64,000 nt of DNA from Oscillospiraceae bacterium (GCA_015068025.1 SVLH01000002.1:53770-117769); one strand, 5' to 3'. Positions 34,969 through 43,815 are shown, counted from the stretch's first letter. Program-made: numbers and translations. The notes: generated by a model not told the origin, from the letters alone.

Positions 34969-36381
34969 TTATCGGATATCGTTGTCGGTGAGGCTCTGGC
35001 GGAACTGGGTCACATCGGCGGTTTTGTTTTCCTCCTTATACAGGCCGGGAACGGCGGCGTACAGGGCGGCGCAGGTGACCAGATCCTGCTTCCAGGTGAT
35101 CTCATTGGGGGCGTGTGCCTGGCTTTCGGCGCCGGGACCGAAGCCCACGCAGGGGATGCCATAGCGGCCCTGAATGGAAACGCCGTTGGTGGAGAAGGTC
35201 CACTTGTCGGTCAGAGGCCGACCCTCGCGCAGATGAATGGCGTCCCGCTTGGGATCGGGATCGGCGTAGCCGATACGCTTATCGCCGAAGAGAGCGTGGT
35301 GGGCATCGATGAGAGCCTGCACGTGGGCGGCGCTTTCCTTGTTGATCCACGTGGGGAAGAAGCACTCGGTCTCGTAGACCTCGCCCGTCCATGCGGGGCG
35401 GTCATACATGTACATGCTGACGGTTACATCGTCGCCATACTTCTGCACGCTGGGCAGATCCCGGATCTCCTGCAGGCAGGAATCCCAGGTCTCGCCGGCG
35501 GTCATGCGGCGGTCGACGGAGATGGAGCAGCTGTCCGCCACGGCGCAGCGGCTGGGGGAGGTGTAGAAAATTTGGGAAACGGTGCAGGTACCGCGGCCCA
35601 GGAACTGTGCGTCCTCATAATGGTCGGGGTTGAAGGCGGGATTCAGCCGCTTCACAAGACCCTTGACGGTGTTGGAGGGGCTGTCATTGTTTTCGTTCAG
35701 GGCGCGGATGTCCTGCAGGATGTCTGCCATCTTGTAAATGGCGTTGTCGCCGCGATGGGGTGCGCTGCCGTGGCAGGAAATGCCTTTGACATCCACGCGG
35801 ATCTCCATACGGCCGCGGTGACCCCGGTAGATGCCGCCGTCGGTAGGTTCGGTGGAGATGACAAATTCAATGCGGCGCTGTGCTTCCTCCTTGCTGGGGA
35901 AGTACTTGTTGACGATGTACTGCCAGCACATACCGTCGCAGTCTTCCTCCTGCACGGAGCCGACGATCATAATGGTATAGCCCTCGGGAATCAGACCCAG
36001 ATCTTTCATGATCTTTGCGCCGTACACGGCGGAGGCCATGCCGCCCTCCTGGTCGGAGCCGCCGCGTCCGTAGATGATGGCGTCATCCTCCCAGCCGGTG
36101 TAGGGGTCGGCTTCCCAGTTGTTGATGTTGCCGATGCCAACGGTGTCGATGTGAGAGTCAATGGCAATGATCTTATCGCCCTCACCCATCCAGCCGATCA
36201 CATTGCCCAGACCGTCGATCTCCACCTTATCAAAGCCCAGCTTTTCCATCTCGGTCTTGATGCACATGACGACCTCTTTTTCTTCGCAGCTCTCACTGGG
36301 ATGGGAAATCATTTCACGCAGGAAACGGGTCATGTCGGCCTTGTAGCCTTCTGCCGCTTTTTTGATCGCTTCAAAATCCAT
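34969..36381 (-). CDS. ygeY: YgeY-type M20 metallohydrolase
   Basis: M20/DapE-like di-zinc amidohydrolase, 470 residues from the ATG at 36381 ([13 protein letters not shown]), 8 nt after GGAGG. Metal and catalytic motifs: [17 protein letters not shown] and the catalytic Glu in [27 protein letters not shown] is characteristic of YgeY, annotated in databases as selenium-metabolism-linked. The late AHAPNE holds the last His. First gene of ygeY-ygeW-arcC. The physiological substrate is unknown; ureido or carbamoyl amino acids fit the neighbours. Confidence 0.9.
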   Translation of the reverse strand: MDFEAIKKAAEGYKADMTRFLREMISHPSESCEEKEVVMCIKTEMEKLGFDKVEIDGLGNVIGWMGEGDKIIAIDSHIDTVGIGNINNWEADPYTGWEDDAIIYGRGGSDQEGGMASAVYGAKIMKDLGLIPEGYTIMIVGSVQEEDCDGMCWQYIVNKYFPSKEEAQRRIEFVISTEPTDGGIYRGHRGRMEIRVDVKGISCHGSAPHRGDNAIYKMADILQDIRALNENNDSPSNTVKGLVKRLNPAFNPDHYEDAQFLGRGTCTVSQIFYTSPSRCAVADSCSISVDRRMTAGETWDSCLQEIRDLPSVQKYGDDVTVSMYMYDRPAWTGEVYETECFFPTWINKESAAHVQALIDAHHALFGDKRIGYADPDPKRDAIHLREGRPLTDKWTFSTNGVSIQGRYGIPCVGFGPGAESQAHAPNEITWKQDLVTCAALYAAVPGLYKEENKTADVTQFRQSLTDNDIR

Positions 36382-36444
36382 AACGCAGTCCTCCATAAAA
36401 TATATGTTCCGTTGAGATCTGTGCTCCAGTTTCCTATCTGTTTC

Positions 36445-36472
36445 TATCATAGCATAATTCGATCTGGTGTCA
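36445..36472 (-). promoter_or_regulatory. Promoter of ygeY-ygeW-arcC
   Basis: Consensus -35 TTGACA, 16-bp spacer, -10 TATGAT on the minus strand. Confidence 0.75.
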
Positions 36473-36514
36473 AACAAAAAATTTGAAAACCAAAAAAATT
36501 TTTAGAGAAACGGG

Positions 36515-36542
36515 TTGAATTCTATAAAAGATATGATATGAT
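36515..36542 (+). promoter_or_regulatory. Promoter of the PAS-HTH regulator and PLP enzyme genes
   Basis: TTGAAT, 16-bp spacer, TATGAT, divergent from the ygeY promoter; the two -35 boxes are about 40 bp apart. Confidence 0.65.
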
Positions 36543-36596
36543 GAAGAAAAAGAGTTGTGATGTTTTTACATAAAAACGCTGAAAAGGAGGGACTTC

Positions 36597-37241
36597 GTGG
36601 AAAACGGAAAAATGGAGCTTCTCAAGCAGGTGGCTGATGGGATCGCAGGGCAGTTCGGCAGCAGCTGCGAGGTGGTCATCCATGATTTGAGCCAGCATCC
36701 CGATCACAGCATCGTTTATATCGTCAACGGTCATGTTTCCGGCCGAAAGGTGGGCGATGGAGCGTCCGGCGTGGTGATGGAGCAGCTGCGCAGCAACGAT
36801 CCTGCGCCGAAGGATCACCTTTGCTACCTGATGAAGACGCCGGACGGAAAGATTCTGAAGTCCTCTACGGTATATATACGCAACAGTCGGGGGAAGGTAT
36901 CCGCGATTCTGGCCATCAATTATGATATTTCCAAGCTGATGATCGTGGAAAGCGCCCTGAACGAGCTGATCTCCACCCGGGAAAGCACACAGGCCGAGCC
37001 GGAGAAGATCGTCAACATCAACGATATGCTGGAAGACCTGATCCAGCAGTCGGTGGCATTGATAGGCAAACCTGTGGCGCTGATGAATAAGGATGATAAA
37101 GTGAAAGCCATCCGCTTCCTGAATCAGAACGGTGCTTTCCTTGTGACCAAATCCGGTGATAAGATCGCAAAATACTTCGGCATTTCCAAATATACCCTAT
37201 ATTCTTATATTGACACGAAACAGGAGGGTAAAGCGACATGA
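36597..37241 (+). CDS. YheO/DauR-like PAS-HTH transcription regulator
   Basis: 214 residues from a GTG at 36597 (MENGKMELLKQVADG), after AAAGGAGG. An N-terminal YheO-like PAS sensor spans about residues 10-120 (EVVIHDLSQ, SSTVYIRN, AILAINYDIS). A C-terminal HTH covers GDKIAKYFGISKYTLYSYID. Relatives control amino-acid catabolism. The divergent position makes it the likely regulator of ygeY-ygeW-arcC. Its stop overlaps the next start by 4 nt (ATGA). Confidence 0.88.
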   Translation: MENGKMELLKQVADGIAGQFGSSCEVVIHDLSQHPDHSIVYIVNGHVSGRKVGDGASGVVMEQLRSNDPAPKDHLCYLMKTPDGKILKSSTVYIRNSRGKVSAILAINYDISKLMIVESALNELISTRESTQAEPEKIVNINDMLEDLIQQSVALIGKPVALMNKDDKVKAIRFLNQNGAFLVTKSGDKIAKYFGISKYTLYSYIDTKQEGKAT

Positions 37242-38713
37242 TCGATCTGTCCATCAACAAGCAGGGTCTTGCCAACAACATTAAAAAGGCAAAGGAAAAC
37301 GGCATCATCATCCCCACTATTGCCCAGATGCAGCATCCTGAGACCATCCCCGAGAAGATTCAGGAGAGGCTGAAGAATGTGGGCTTGTGGGAGGTCAATC
37401 CGCTGAATCTGTTCCGTATCACCTGGAAGAACGAGGCAAAGGAGAGCGGCGGCCTGTTTCAGGCCGTGCCCAACTACGTGGAACTACCCTCCGAGCTGAC
37501 CGGCGTGCCCTGCCGCATCATCGCCATGGTGGGCAAGTGGTTCCCCACGGGCTGCCACAAGGTGGGCGCATCCTTTGGCTGTCTGTCACCCCGTCTGGTC
37601 ACCGGCCAGTTCGATGTGGAGAAGCATAAGGCCGTATGGCCCTCCACCGGCAACTACTGCCGCGGCGGCGCCTTCAACTCCCGCCTGCTGGGCGCCCAGG
37701 GCGTGGCCATCCTGCCTGCCGAGATGAGCCAGGAGCGCTTTGACTGGCTCCACGAGATCGGCGCCGAGGTCATTGCCACTCCCGGCTGCGAGTCCAACGT
37801 CAAGGAGATTTTTGATAAGACCAACGAGCTGAAGCAGAATCCCCTGTACATGATCTTCAATCAGTTTGAGGAGATGGGCAATCCCTTGTGGCACTATAAT
37901 GTCACCGGCAACGCTCTGGCAGATGTGTTTGAGGCCATCAAGCGTCCCGGTGACCGGTTTGCCGGCGCCTGCTTCACCTCCGGCAGCGCCGGTACCATGT
38001 CTGCCGGTGACCTGCTGAAGGAGAAGTATCCCCACCTGAAGCTGGGCGTGGGCGAGGCGCTGCAGTGCCCCACCATCCTGAACAACGGCTTTGGCGGCCA
38101 CCGCATTGAGGGCATCGGCGACAAGCACATCCCCTGGATCCACAACGTGAAGAACACCGATATGGCCATCGCCATTGACGACGAGGACTCCCAGCGCCTG
38201 CTGCGCCTGTTCAACACGCCCGAGGGCAAGGCGTATCTGCTGGATACCCTGAAACTGGATCCCGAACTGGTGGAGAAACTGTCCTGGCTGGGCATTTCCG
38301 GCATCGCCAATGTGCTTTGCTGCATCAAGATGGCCAAGTATTACGAGTTCACCGAGCGGGATGTGGTGGGCACGGTGCTCACCGACTCTGCTGTGATGTA
38401 CGGCAGCCGTATCGCAGAACTCAACGAGATGCACGGCGCCTACAATGCCACCGAGGCCGTTCTGGACCATCACCTGCACATGCTGAACCTCAAAACCGAC
38501 AATATGATGGAGATGGGCTATGCCGAGCGCAAGCGCGTCCATAATTTGAAGTACTACACCTGGGTGGAACAGCAGGGCAAGCAGACCGAGGAGCTCAACG
38601 CCCTGTGGTACGACACCGAGAACACCTGGGACGCCGTCCACGCACAGGCAAAGGAACTGGATGCGCTGATCAATGCCTTCAACGAAGAGACCGGCGTGCT
38701 GAAAAACCTGTAA
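37238..38713 (+). CDS. Fold-type II PLP-dependent enzyme, substrate unknown
   Basis: 491 residues, tryptophan-synthase-beta superfamily. The PLP Lys is most likely K108 in PTGCHKVGASFG. GNYCRGGAFNSRL resembles the carboxylate-binding region. FTSGSAGTMSAGD is the glycine-rich phosphate loop, and TILNNGFGGHRIEGIGD comes later. It is longer than, and does not read like, the 400-residue diaminopropionate ammonia-lyase YgeX, though it occupies the position that enzyme would take. Probably a lyase acting on an amino acid released by the YgeY/YgeW steps (inference). Translationally coupled to the regulator. Confidence 0.75.
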   Translation: MIDLSINKQGLANNIKKAKENGIIIPTIAQMQHPETIPEKIQERLKNVGLWEVNPLNLFRITWKNEAKESGGLFQAVPNYVELPSELTGVPCRIIAMVGKWFPTGCHKVGASFGCLSPRLVTGQFDVEKHKAVWPSTGNYCRGGAFNSRLLGAQGVAILPAEMSQERFDWLHEIGAEVIATPGCESNVKEIFDKTNELKQNPLYMIFNQFEEMGNPLWHYNVTGNALADVFEAIKRPGDRFAGACFTSGSAGTMSAGDLLKEKYPHLKLGVGEALQCPTILNNGFGGHRIEGIGDKHIPWIHNVKNTDMAIAIDDEDSQRLLRLFNTPEGKAYLLDTLKLDPELVEKLSWLGISGIANVLCCIKMAKYYEFTERDVVGTVLTDSAVMYGSRIAELNEMHGAYNATEAVLDHHLHMLNLKTDNMMEMGYAERKRVHNLKYYTWVEQQGKQTEELNALWYDTENTWDAVHAQAKELDALINAFNEETGVLKNL

Positions 38714-38737
38714 AGCAAAGTTGCATTACATCGCCTC

Positions 38738-38763
38738 AAAGGCGGGGCGGTTGCCCCGCCTTT
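38738..38763 (+). terminator. Hairpin between the two PLP enzyme genes
   Basis: 11-bp perfect stem AAAGGCGGGGC with a GGTT loop and only a short T run. May end or attenuate transcription before the second gene. Confidence 0.55.
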
Positions 38764-38787
38764 GTTCTATGATGAAGGAGAATTTCT

Positions 38788-40029
38788 ATGAAACACGTTC
38801 TCTGCGGCAAGTGTGTTAAATGCGGAAAGGAATACGCGGCCGTTCCGGATCTGACGAACTGCGAATGCGGCGGCATTCTGGAGATCACATACGATTACAC
38901 ATACATTAAAACGCAGTTGACCAAGGAAAAACTGGCGGCGCGTACCGAGCGCACCATGTGGCGCTACCGGGAACTGCTGCCGGTAGAGGAAACCACAGAA
39001 CCGACACCGCTGCGGGTAGGCTGGAGCCCTCTGTATGAGGAGCCCCGTCTGGCGAAGGAACTGGGGCTGAAAAAGCTGTGGGTCAAGGATGATGGATTGA
39101 ATCCCACGGCCTCCCTGAAAGACCGTGCCAGTGCCATGGCGGTGGCCAAGGCGCGGGAGGCAGGCGCAAAGGTCATTGCCTGCTCGTCCACGGGCAATGC
39201 AGCCTCCTCTCTGGCGGGCAACGCCGCGGCGGCGGGGCTGAAGACCTACATTTTTGTTCCCTCCCGTGCGCCCAAGGGGAAGGTGGCACAGCTGATGACC
39301 TTCGGCGCAAACGTGATCTCCGTGCAGGGGAGCTATGAGGAGACTTTTGAACTGTCCAAGGCAGCCATTGACAAATGGGGCTGGTATAACCGCAATGCCG
39401 CCATCAACCCCTATCTTTCCGAGGGAAAGAAAACGGTCTCTCTGGAAATTATGGAGCAGCTAAACTGGGAAGTGCCGGACTATATTGCCATCTCCGTCGG
39501 TGACGGATGCACCATCGCCGGTCTCTGGAAGGGACTGAAAGATTTGTATGCCATCGGCTTTATCGACAAGTTGCCCCGGCTGATCTCCGCTCAGGCGGAG
39601 GGCTGCTGTCCTCTGAATCGCGCCATCGAGAGCGGAGAGGACTGGTATCCCATGGAGGAGAACACCCTGGCGGACTCTATTGCCGTGGGCGTGCCGCGCA
39701 ATGCAGACAAGGCGCTGATGGCTATCCGGGAGTCCGATGGCTTGGTGGTCAATGTGTCCGACGCCGAAATTATGGCGGCCCAGAAGCTGCTGGGAAAAAT
39801 GTGCGGCGTGTTTGGCGAGCCTGCCGGCGTCACCGGTACGGCGGGCGTGAAGAAGCTGTGTGAACAGGGCATCATCGGCAGGAACGACACCGTGGTGTCG
39901 GTAGTCACGGGCAACGGCTTGAAAGATGTTGCCAACGCCATTGCCGCCTGCGGTGAGCCCATCTCCATCCCCAATGATATGGAGTTGCTGCTGCGAGCCT
40001 TTGCGGAAAAAGGGATTGTTGTGGAATAA
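38788..40029 (+). CDS. Threonine-synthase-like PLP enzyme with N-terminal zinc ribbon
   Basis: 413 residues. N-terminal Cys pairs (CVKC at 9-12, CEC at 25-27) form a rubredoxin-like knuckle. The catalytic Lys is K111 in NPTASLKDRASAM; STGNAASSLAG binds phosphate. Housekeeping threonine synthase is possible. The position behind the regulator and the other PLP enzyme suggests a beta-elimination or replacement step in the same catabolic route. No thrA or thrB is adjacent. GAAGGAG precedes the ATG. Confidence 0.8.
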   Translation: MKHVLCGKCVKCGKEYAAVPDLTNCECGGILEITYDYTYIKTQLTKEKLAARTERTMWRYRELLPVEETTEPTPLRVGWSPLYEEPRLAKELGLKKLWVKDDGLNPTASLKDRASAMAVAKAREAGAKVIACSSTGNAASSLAGNAAAAGLKTYIFVPSRAPKGKVAQLMTFGANVISVQGSYEETFELSKAAIDKWGWYNRNAAINPYLSEGKKTVSLEIMEQLNWEVPDYIAISVGDGCTIAGLWKGLKDLYAIGFIDKLPRLISAQAEGCCPLNRAIESGEDWYPMEENTLADSIAVGVPRNADKALMAIRESDGLVVNVSDAEIMAAQKLLGKMCGVFGEPAGVTGTAGVKKLCEQGIIGRNDTVVSVVTGNGLKDVANAIAACGEPISIPNDMELLLRAFAEKGIVVE

Positions 40030-40040
40030 CGCAGATGTGA

Positions 40041-40085
40041 AAAAAGAGCAGCCCCGACAGCTGAACTGCCGGGGCTGCTTTTTTG
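40041..40085. terminator. Bidirectional terminator between the thrC-like and CBS genes
   Basis: Stem AGCAGCCCCG with CGGGGCTGCT, followed by TTTTTT on the plus strand and T-rich on the minus strand. Confidence 0.75.
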
Positions 40086-40091
40086 TGAGCG

Positions 40092-40532
40092 TCAAACCGG
40101 AACGGCTTCTTTTGCCCGCTGTTCCTTTGCAAAGTGACGGATGATGTCCTTTCTGGTCACGATGCCGATGAAGATGCCGGTGTCATCCACCACGGGGATG
40201 AAATTCTGGCTCATGGCGCTGTCCAGCAGCTCATCCACCGTCACGGTGATGCGCACGGCAGGGTAGGAGTTCTCCTTCAGCAGGTCGGAGACCAGCAGCT
40301 GCTCCATGGATTTCATGGACAGCTCCTTCTGGGTGTCCGGGTCTGTTTCGGAGAGCAGACACCACAGGAAGTCACCCTCGCTGACAGTGCCTACATATTG
40401 TCCGTTTCGGCTGATTACGGGAATTGCGGTATAGCCATGATGCCGCATCTTCTCCAGACCCTGGCGGAAGGTGTGATCGTCATACAGGTAGGCGACGCGG
40501 CTTTTGGGAAGAAGAAAATAAGCGATGTTCAC
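40092..40532 (-). CDS. CBS-domain pair protein
   Basis: 146 residues: two CBS domains, about 10-60 (YTAIPVISRNGQYVGTVSEGD) and 85-140 (FIPVVDDTGIFIGIVTRKD). No fused catalytic domain. CBS pairs usually sense adenine nucleotides; partner unknown. I prefer the GTG at 40532 (GAGG 6 nt upstream, product starting NIAYFLLPKS); an ATG at 40544 is the alternative. Confidence 0.82.
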   Translation of the reverse strand: MNIAYFLLPKSRVAYLYDDHTFRQGLEKMRHHGYTAIPVISRNGQYVGTVSEGDFLWCLLSETDPDTQKELSMKSMEQLLVSDLLKENSYPAVRITVTVDELLDSAMSQNFIPVVDDTGIFIGIVTRKDIIRHFAKEQRAKEAVPV

Positions 40533-40654
40533 AAGATGCCTCATTTCTCCGGCGCGGAAGATCCGCTGGAAGATAGTAGTAACTTCTATTTATACTATAC
40601 AGCAAGTTTGAAGAAAAATGTTGAATAATTTATGAAATTGCATCCAAATCTTAC

Positions 40655-40683
40655 TTTACTTTTTTGTTGAAAACTGCTATGAT
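40655..40683 (+). promoter_or_regulatory. Promoter of the Crp/Fnr regulator gene
   Basis: TTTACT, 17-bp spacer, TATGAT. Confidence 0.55.
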
Positions 40684-40720
40684 CGAAATGTGATTTATGC
40701 AACAGAGAGGAGATGCCCAT

Positions 40721-41383
40721 ATGCTGGTACAGCAGGAATTGGAACAAAGTCCACTGTTTCGGAACATCAGTTACGAGGAATATCGCCGGATGCTTACCTG
40801 TTTTCAGGCGGTACAGCGGAGTTTCCGGGCGGAAGATCTGATCTACGATTTTGGTGCACCGAAGAATGACGCCGTGGGGATTATTGAGCGCGGTACGGCC
40901 CAGCTCATCCGCATCGATGAGGAGGGGGTTTCCACGGTCATGGAGGAACTTGGCCCCGGCGGTGTGTTTGGCCGGACGCTGGCTTTTGCGGCGTCGGGAG
41001 AGGACAGTCTGGAAGTCGTCTGCCGCACACCCTGTGAGGTGCTGTTCATCGACTATTCCCACATCCTCAAGCGTTGTGAAAACGCCTGCACCCACCACAG
41101 CATTCTGGTGCAGAATATGCTGAAACTGATGGCGGACAAGGCGCAGGCGCTCAGCGAGCGGATTGATGTGCTCTCTCGTCGATCCATTCGGGAAAAGCTG
41201 ATGTGCTATTTCCGCCAGCTTTCGGAGAAGGCAGGCACAGAGACCTTTACGCTGCCTTTTTCCCTCAGCACTCTGGCGGACTATATCGCCACAGACCGCA
41301 GCGCCATGATGCGCGAACTCAAGCGTCTGCGGGAGGAGGAGATCGTCCGCTCGGACGGCCGGAGGTTTACCGTAGACCTGTAA
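40721..41383 (+). CDS. Crp/Fnr-family transcription regulator
   Basis: 220 residues from the ATG at 40721 (MLVQQELEQSPLF), 8 nt after AGGAG; an ATG at 40697 is less likely. A cyclic-nucleotide-binding-like beta roll (about 10-120) joins a C-terminal HTH (LPFSLSTLADYIATDRSAMMRELKRL). The cAMP-contact motif is not intact (GGVFGRTLAFAA), and there is no N-terminal Fnr cysteine cluster, so the signal is unknown. It lies before nfnAB, but its own promoter and that of nfnA separate them. Confidence 0.87.
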   Translation: MLVQQELEQSPLFRNISYEEYRRMLTCFQAVQRSFRAEDLIYDFGAPKNDAVGIIERGTAQLIRIDEEGVSTVMEELGPGGVFGRTLAFAASGEDSLEVVCRTPCEVLFIDYSHILKRCENACTHHSILVQNMLKLMADKAQALSERIDVLSRRSIREKLMCYFRQLSEKAGTETFTLPFSLSTLADYIATDRSAMMRELKRLREEEIVRSDGRRFTVDL

Positions 41384-41428
41384 AAAGAAAAAACTGCCCG
41401 TTTTCCGGGGAAAACTTGTGCGAATGGA

Positions 41429-41457
41429 TTGACGGGCATCAGCGCGTGATGTACAAT
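41429..41457 (+). promoter_or_regulatory. Promoter of nfnAB
   Basis: TTGACG, 17-bp spacer, TACAAT. Confidence 0.7.
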
Positions 41458-41531
41458 AAAAATAATGTGCCAAGGACAGAAATGTTGAAGTCAAGAAGAT
41501 AACTGATTACTTGGGAAAGAAGGAAAGAGCT

Positions 41532-42374
41532 ATGTATCGCATCGTAAGAAAAGAATCCCTGCGGCCCATCGTTACGCTGTATGAGATCGAGGCTCCGCTG
41601 GTTGCCAAGAAGGCCCAGCCCGGCCAGTTCATCATCCTGCGTGTGGATGAAAACGGCGAGCGAATCCCCATCACCATCAATGACTATGATCCCGAGAAGG
41701 GTACCGTTACCATCATCGTGCAGACTGTCGGCTCCACCACCGAGAAGCTGAGCCACCTGAACGAAGGCGACTGCCTGCACGACTTTGTCGGCCCTCTGGG
41801 CAAGGCCACCGAGACCGAAGGCAAGAAGAAGGTCGCCGTGGTCGGCGGCGGTGTGGGCTGTGCCATCGCTTATCCCGTGCTGAAGAAGTTCCACGACTGC
41901 GGCGCCGAGGTGCACGCCATCGTTGGTTTCCGCAGCAAGGATCTGGTGATCCTGGAGGACGATTTCAAAAAGTCCAGCGACAAGCTCATCATCTGCACCG
42001 ATGACGGTTCTTACGGCCGTAAGGGTCTGGTCACCGAGGCTCTGAAGGAGCTCATCGAAGAAGGCCACCAGTATGATGAAGTCTTCGCCATCGGCCCCAT
42101 GGTCATGATGAAGTTCGTTTCCAAGACCACCGAGCCCTATGGCATCCCCACCACCGTCTCCATGAGCCCCATCATGATCGATGGTACGGGTATGTGCGGC
42201 GGCTGCCGGTTGAGCGTGGGCGGCGAGATGAAGTTCGCCTGCGTGGACGGCCCCGACTTCGACGGCCACAAGGTGGACTGGAATCTGGCAGTTAAGCGCA
42301 ACCAGATGTACGCTGAATTTGAAAAGCATAAGCATGAGGAGACCTGCAATCTCTTCAAGAAGGAGGTTCAGTAA
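41532..42374 (+). CDS. nfnA: NADH-dependent ferredoxin:NADP oxidoreductase subunit NfnA
   Basis: Small subunit of the electron-bifurcating transhydrogenase linking NADH, NADPH and ferredoxin. The product is 280 residues from the ATG at 41532 (MYRIVRKESLRP). FAD and NAD domains resemble ferredoxin-NADP reductase (VAVVGGGVGCAIAYPV). A C-terminal 2Fe-2S site is in GTGMCGGCRLSV..FACVDGP. Only 2 nt separate it from nfnB. It is often mislabelled sulfide dehydrogenase or dihydroorotate dehydrogenase electron-transfer subunit. Confidence 0.9.
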   Translation: MYRIVRKESLRPIVTLYEIEAPLVAKKAQPGQFIILRVDENGERIPITINDYDPEKGTVTIIVQTVGSTTEKLSHLNEGDCLHDFVGPLGKATETEGKKKVAVVGGGVGCAIAYPVLKKFHDCGAEVHAIVGFRSKDLVILEDDFKKSSDKLIICTDDGSYGRKGLVTEALKELIEEGHQYDEVFAIGPMVMMKFVSKTTEPYGIPTTVSMSPIMIDGTGMCGGCRLSVGGEMKFACVDGPDFDGHKVDWNLAVKRNQMYAEFEKHKHEETCNLFKKEVQ

Positions 42375-42376
42375 TC

Positions 42377-43759
42377 ATGGCCAATATGTCTTTAGTAAAG
42401 AACCCCATGCCCTCCCAGGACCCCAACGTCCGGAATAAGAACTTTGACGAGGTCGCTCTGGGCTATACCGCCGAGCAGGCCATCGACGAGGCACAGCGCT
42501 GCCTGAACTGTAAGCATAAGCCCTGCATGGGTGGTTGCCCCGTTATGGTACATATCCCCGAGTTCATCGCCGAAGTGGCACAGGGCCATTTTGAAGAAGC
42601 CTATCAGATCATCGCCGCCACCTCTGCGCTGCCCGCAGTCTGCGGCCGTGTCTGCCCCCAGGAGAGCCAGTGCGAAAAGTACTGCGTCCGCGGCATCAAG
42701 GGCGAGCCCGTGGCCATCGGCCGTCTGGAGCGCTTTGTGGCTGACTGGCACAACGCCAACGCCACCGCCGCCCCCGAGAAGCCTGCTTCCAACGGCCACA
42801 AGGTGGCAGTTGTCGGTTCCGGCCCTGCCGGCCTGACCTGCGCCGGCGACCTGGCCCGCAAGGGTTACGATGTCACCGTGTTCGAGGCTCTGCATCTGGC
42901 CGGCGGCGTGCTGGTCTACGGCATCCCCGAGTTCCGTCTGCCCAAGGCCATTGTCCAGAAGGAAGTGGACGGCCTGAAGGCTCTGGGCGTCACCATCGCC
43001 ACCAACACCGTGGTCGGCCGCACCATCTCCGTGGACGAGCTGATGGAGGACATGGGCTTTGAGGCTGTGTTCATCGGTTCCGGTGCGGGACTTCCCATGT
43101 TCATGGATATCCCCGGTGTCAACTCCCGCGGCGTCTACTCCGCCAACGAGTTCCTGACCCGTATCAACCTGATGAAGGCCTATCGCGAAGGCTCCGATAC
43201 CCCCATTCAGCACCCCAAGAAGGTCGCTGTCGTTGGCGGCGGCAACGTTGCCATGGACGCCGCCCGCTGTGCCAAGCGTCTGGGCGCCGAGGTGTACATC
43301 GTCTACCGCCGCGGTATGGAGGAACTGCCTGCTCGTAAGGAAGAAGTGGAGCACGCCGAGGAAGAGGGCATCATCTTCAAGACCCTGTGCAATCCCACCG
43401 AGATCTTTGCGGATGAGAATGACGATGTCAAGAGCATCCGCTGCATTAAGATGGAGCTGGGCGAGCCTGATGCTTCCGGTCGCCGCCGTCCCATCGAGGT
43501 TCCCGGCAGCGAGTTCGATCTGGATGTGGACTGCGTCATCATGTCTCTGGGCACCAATCCCAACCCCCTGATCAAGAACACCACGCCCGACATGGAGTTC
43601 AACCGCAAGGGCGGCATCGTGGTCAATGAGGACGGCCTGACCTCCAAGGCGGGCGTCTATGCTGGCGGCGACGCCGTGACCGGCGCTGCCACCGTCATTC
43701 TGGCCATGGGCGCCGGCAAGACCGCTGCCAAGGCTATCGACGAGGCTCTGAATAAATAA
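42377..43759 (+). CDS. nfnB: NADH-dependent ferredoxin:NADP oxidoreductase subunit NfnB
   Basis: 460 residues, glutamate-synthase small-subunit family. N-terminal 4Fe-4S cysteines are in RCLNCKHKPCMGGCPV and CGRVCPQESQCEKYC. Two dinucleotide folds follow (VVGSGPAGLTCAGDLA and VVGGGNVAMDAARCA) with YRRGMEELPARKEE between. Pairing with nfnA rather than a GltB large subunit supports the Nfn assignment. Confidence 0.92.
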   Translation: MANMSLVKNPMPSQDPNVRNKNFDEVALGYTAEQAIDEAQRCLNCKHKPCMGGCPVMVHIPEFIAEVAQGHFEEAYQIIAATSALPAVCGRVCPQESQCEKYCVRGIKGEPVAIGRLERFVADWHNANATAAPEKPASNGHKVAVVGSGPAGLTCAGDLARKGYDVTVFEALHLAGGVLVYGIPEFRLPKAIVQKEVDGLKALGVTIATNTVVGRTISVDELMEDMGFEAVFIGSGAGLPMFMDIPGVNSRGVYSANEFLTRINLMKAYREGSDTPIQHPKKVAVVGGGNVAMDAARCAKRLGAEVYIVYRRGMEELPARKEEVEHAEEEGIIFKTLCNPTEIFADENDDVKSIRCIKMELGEPDASGRRRPIEVPGSEFDLDVDCVIMSLGTNPNPLIKNTTPDMEFNRKGGIVVNEDGLTSKAGVYAGGDAVTGAATVILAMGAGKTAAKAIDEALNK

Positions 43760-43764
43760 CGCAG

Positions 43765-43797
43765 AAAAACGAGACGGATGAGAGTCCGTCTCGTTTT
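43765..43797 (+). terminator. Terminator of nfnAB
   Basis: 13-bp stem AAAACGAGACGGA, 6-nt loop, right arm ending in TTTT. Confidence 0.75.
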
Positions 43798-43815
43798 CCC
43801 AAACCGGAGGAATCT

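Noticed and set aside
32536..36486. A 1316-codon plus-strand frame opposite arcC, ygeW and ygeY.
   Set aside because: Same antisense effect; the minus-strand genes carry catalytic motifs and start signals.
37238..38713. Calling this gene ygeX (diaminopropionate ammonia-lyase) from context.
   Set aside because: Length (491 against about 400) and sequence pattern do not fit well enough; kept as an unassigned PLP enzyme.
41399..41415. GTTTTCC/GGAAAAC hairpin after the Crp/Fnr gene as a terminator.
   Set aside because: Short 7-bp stem without a T tract; too weak to annotate.
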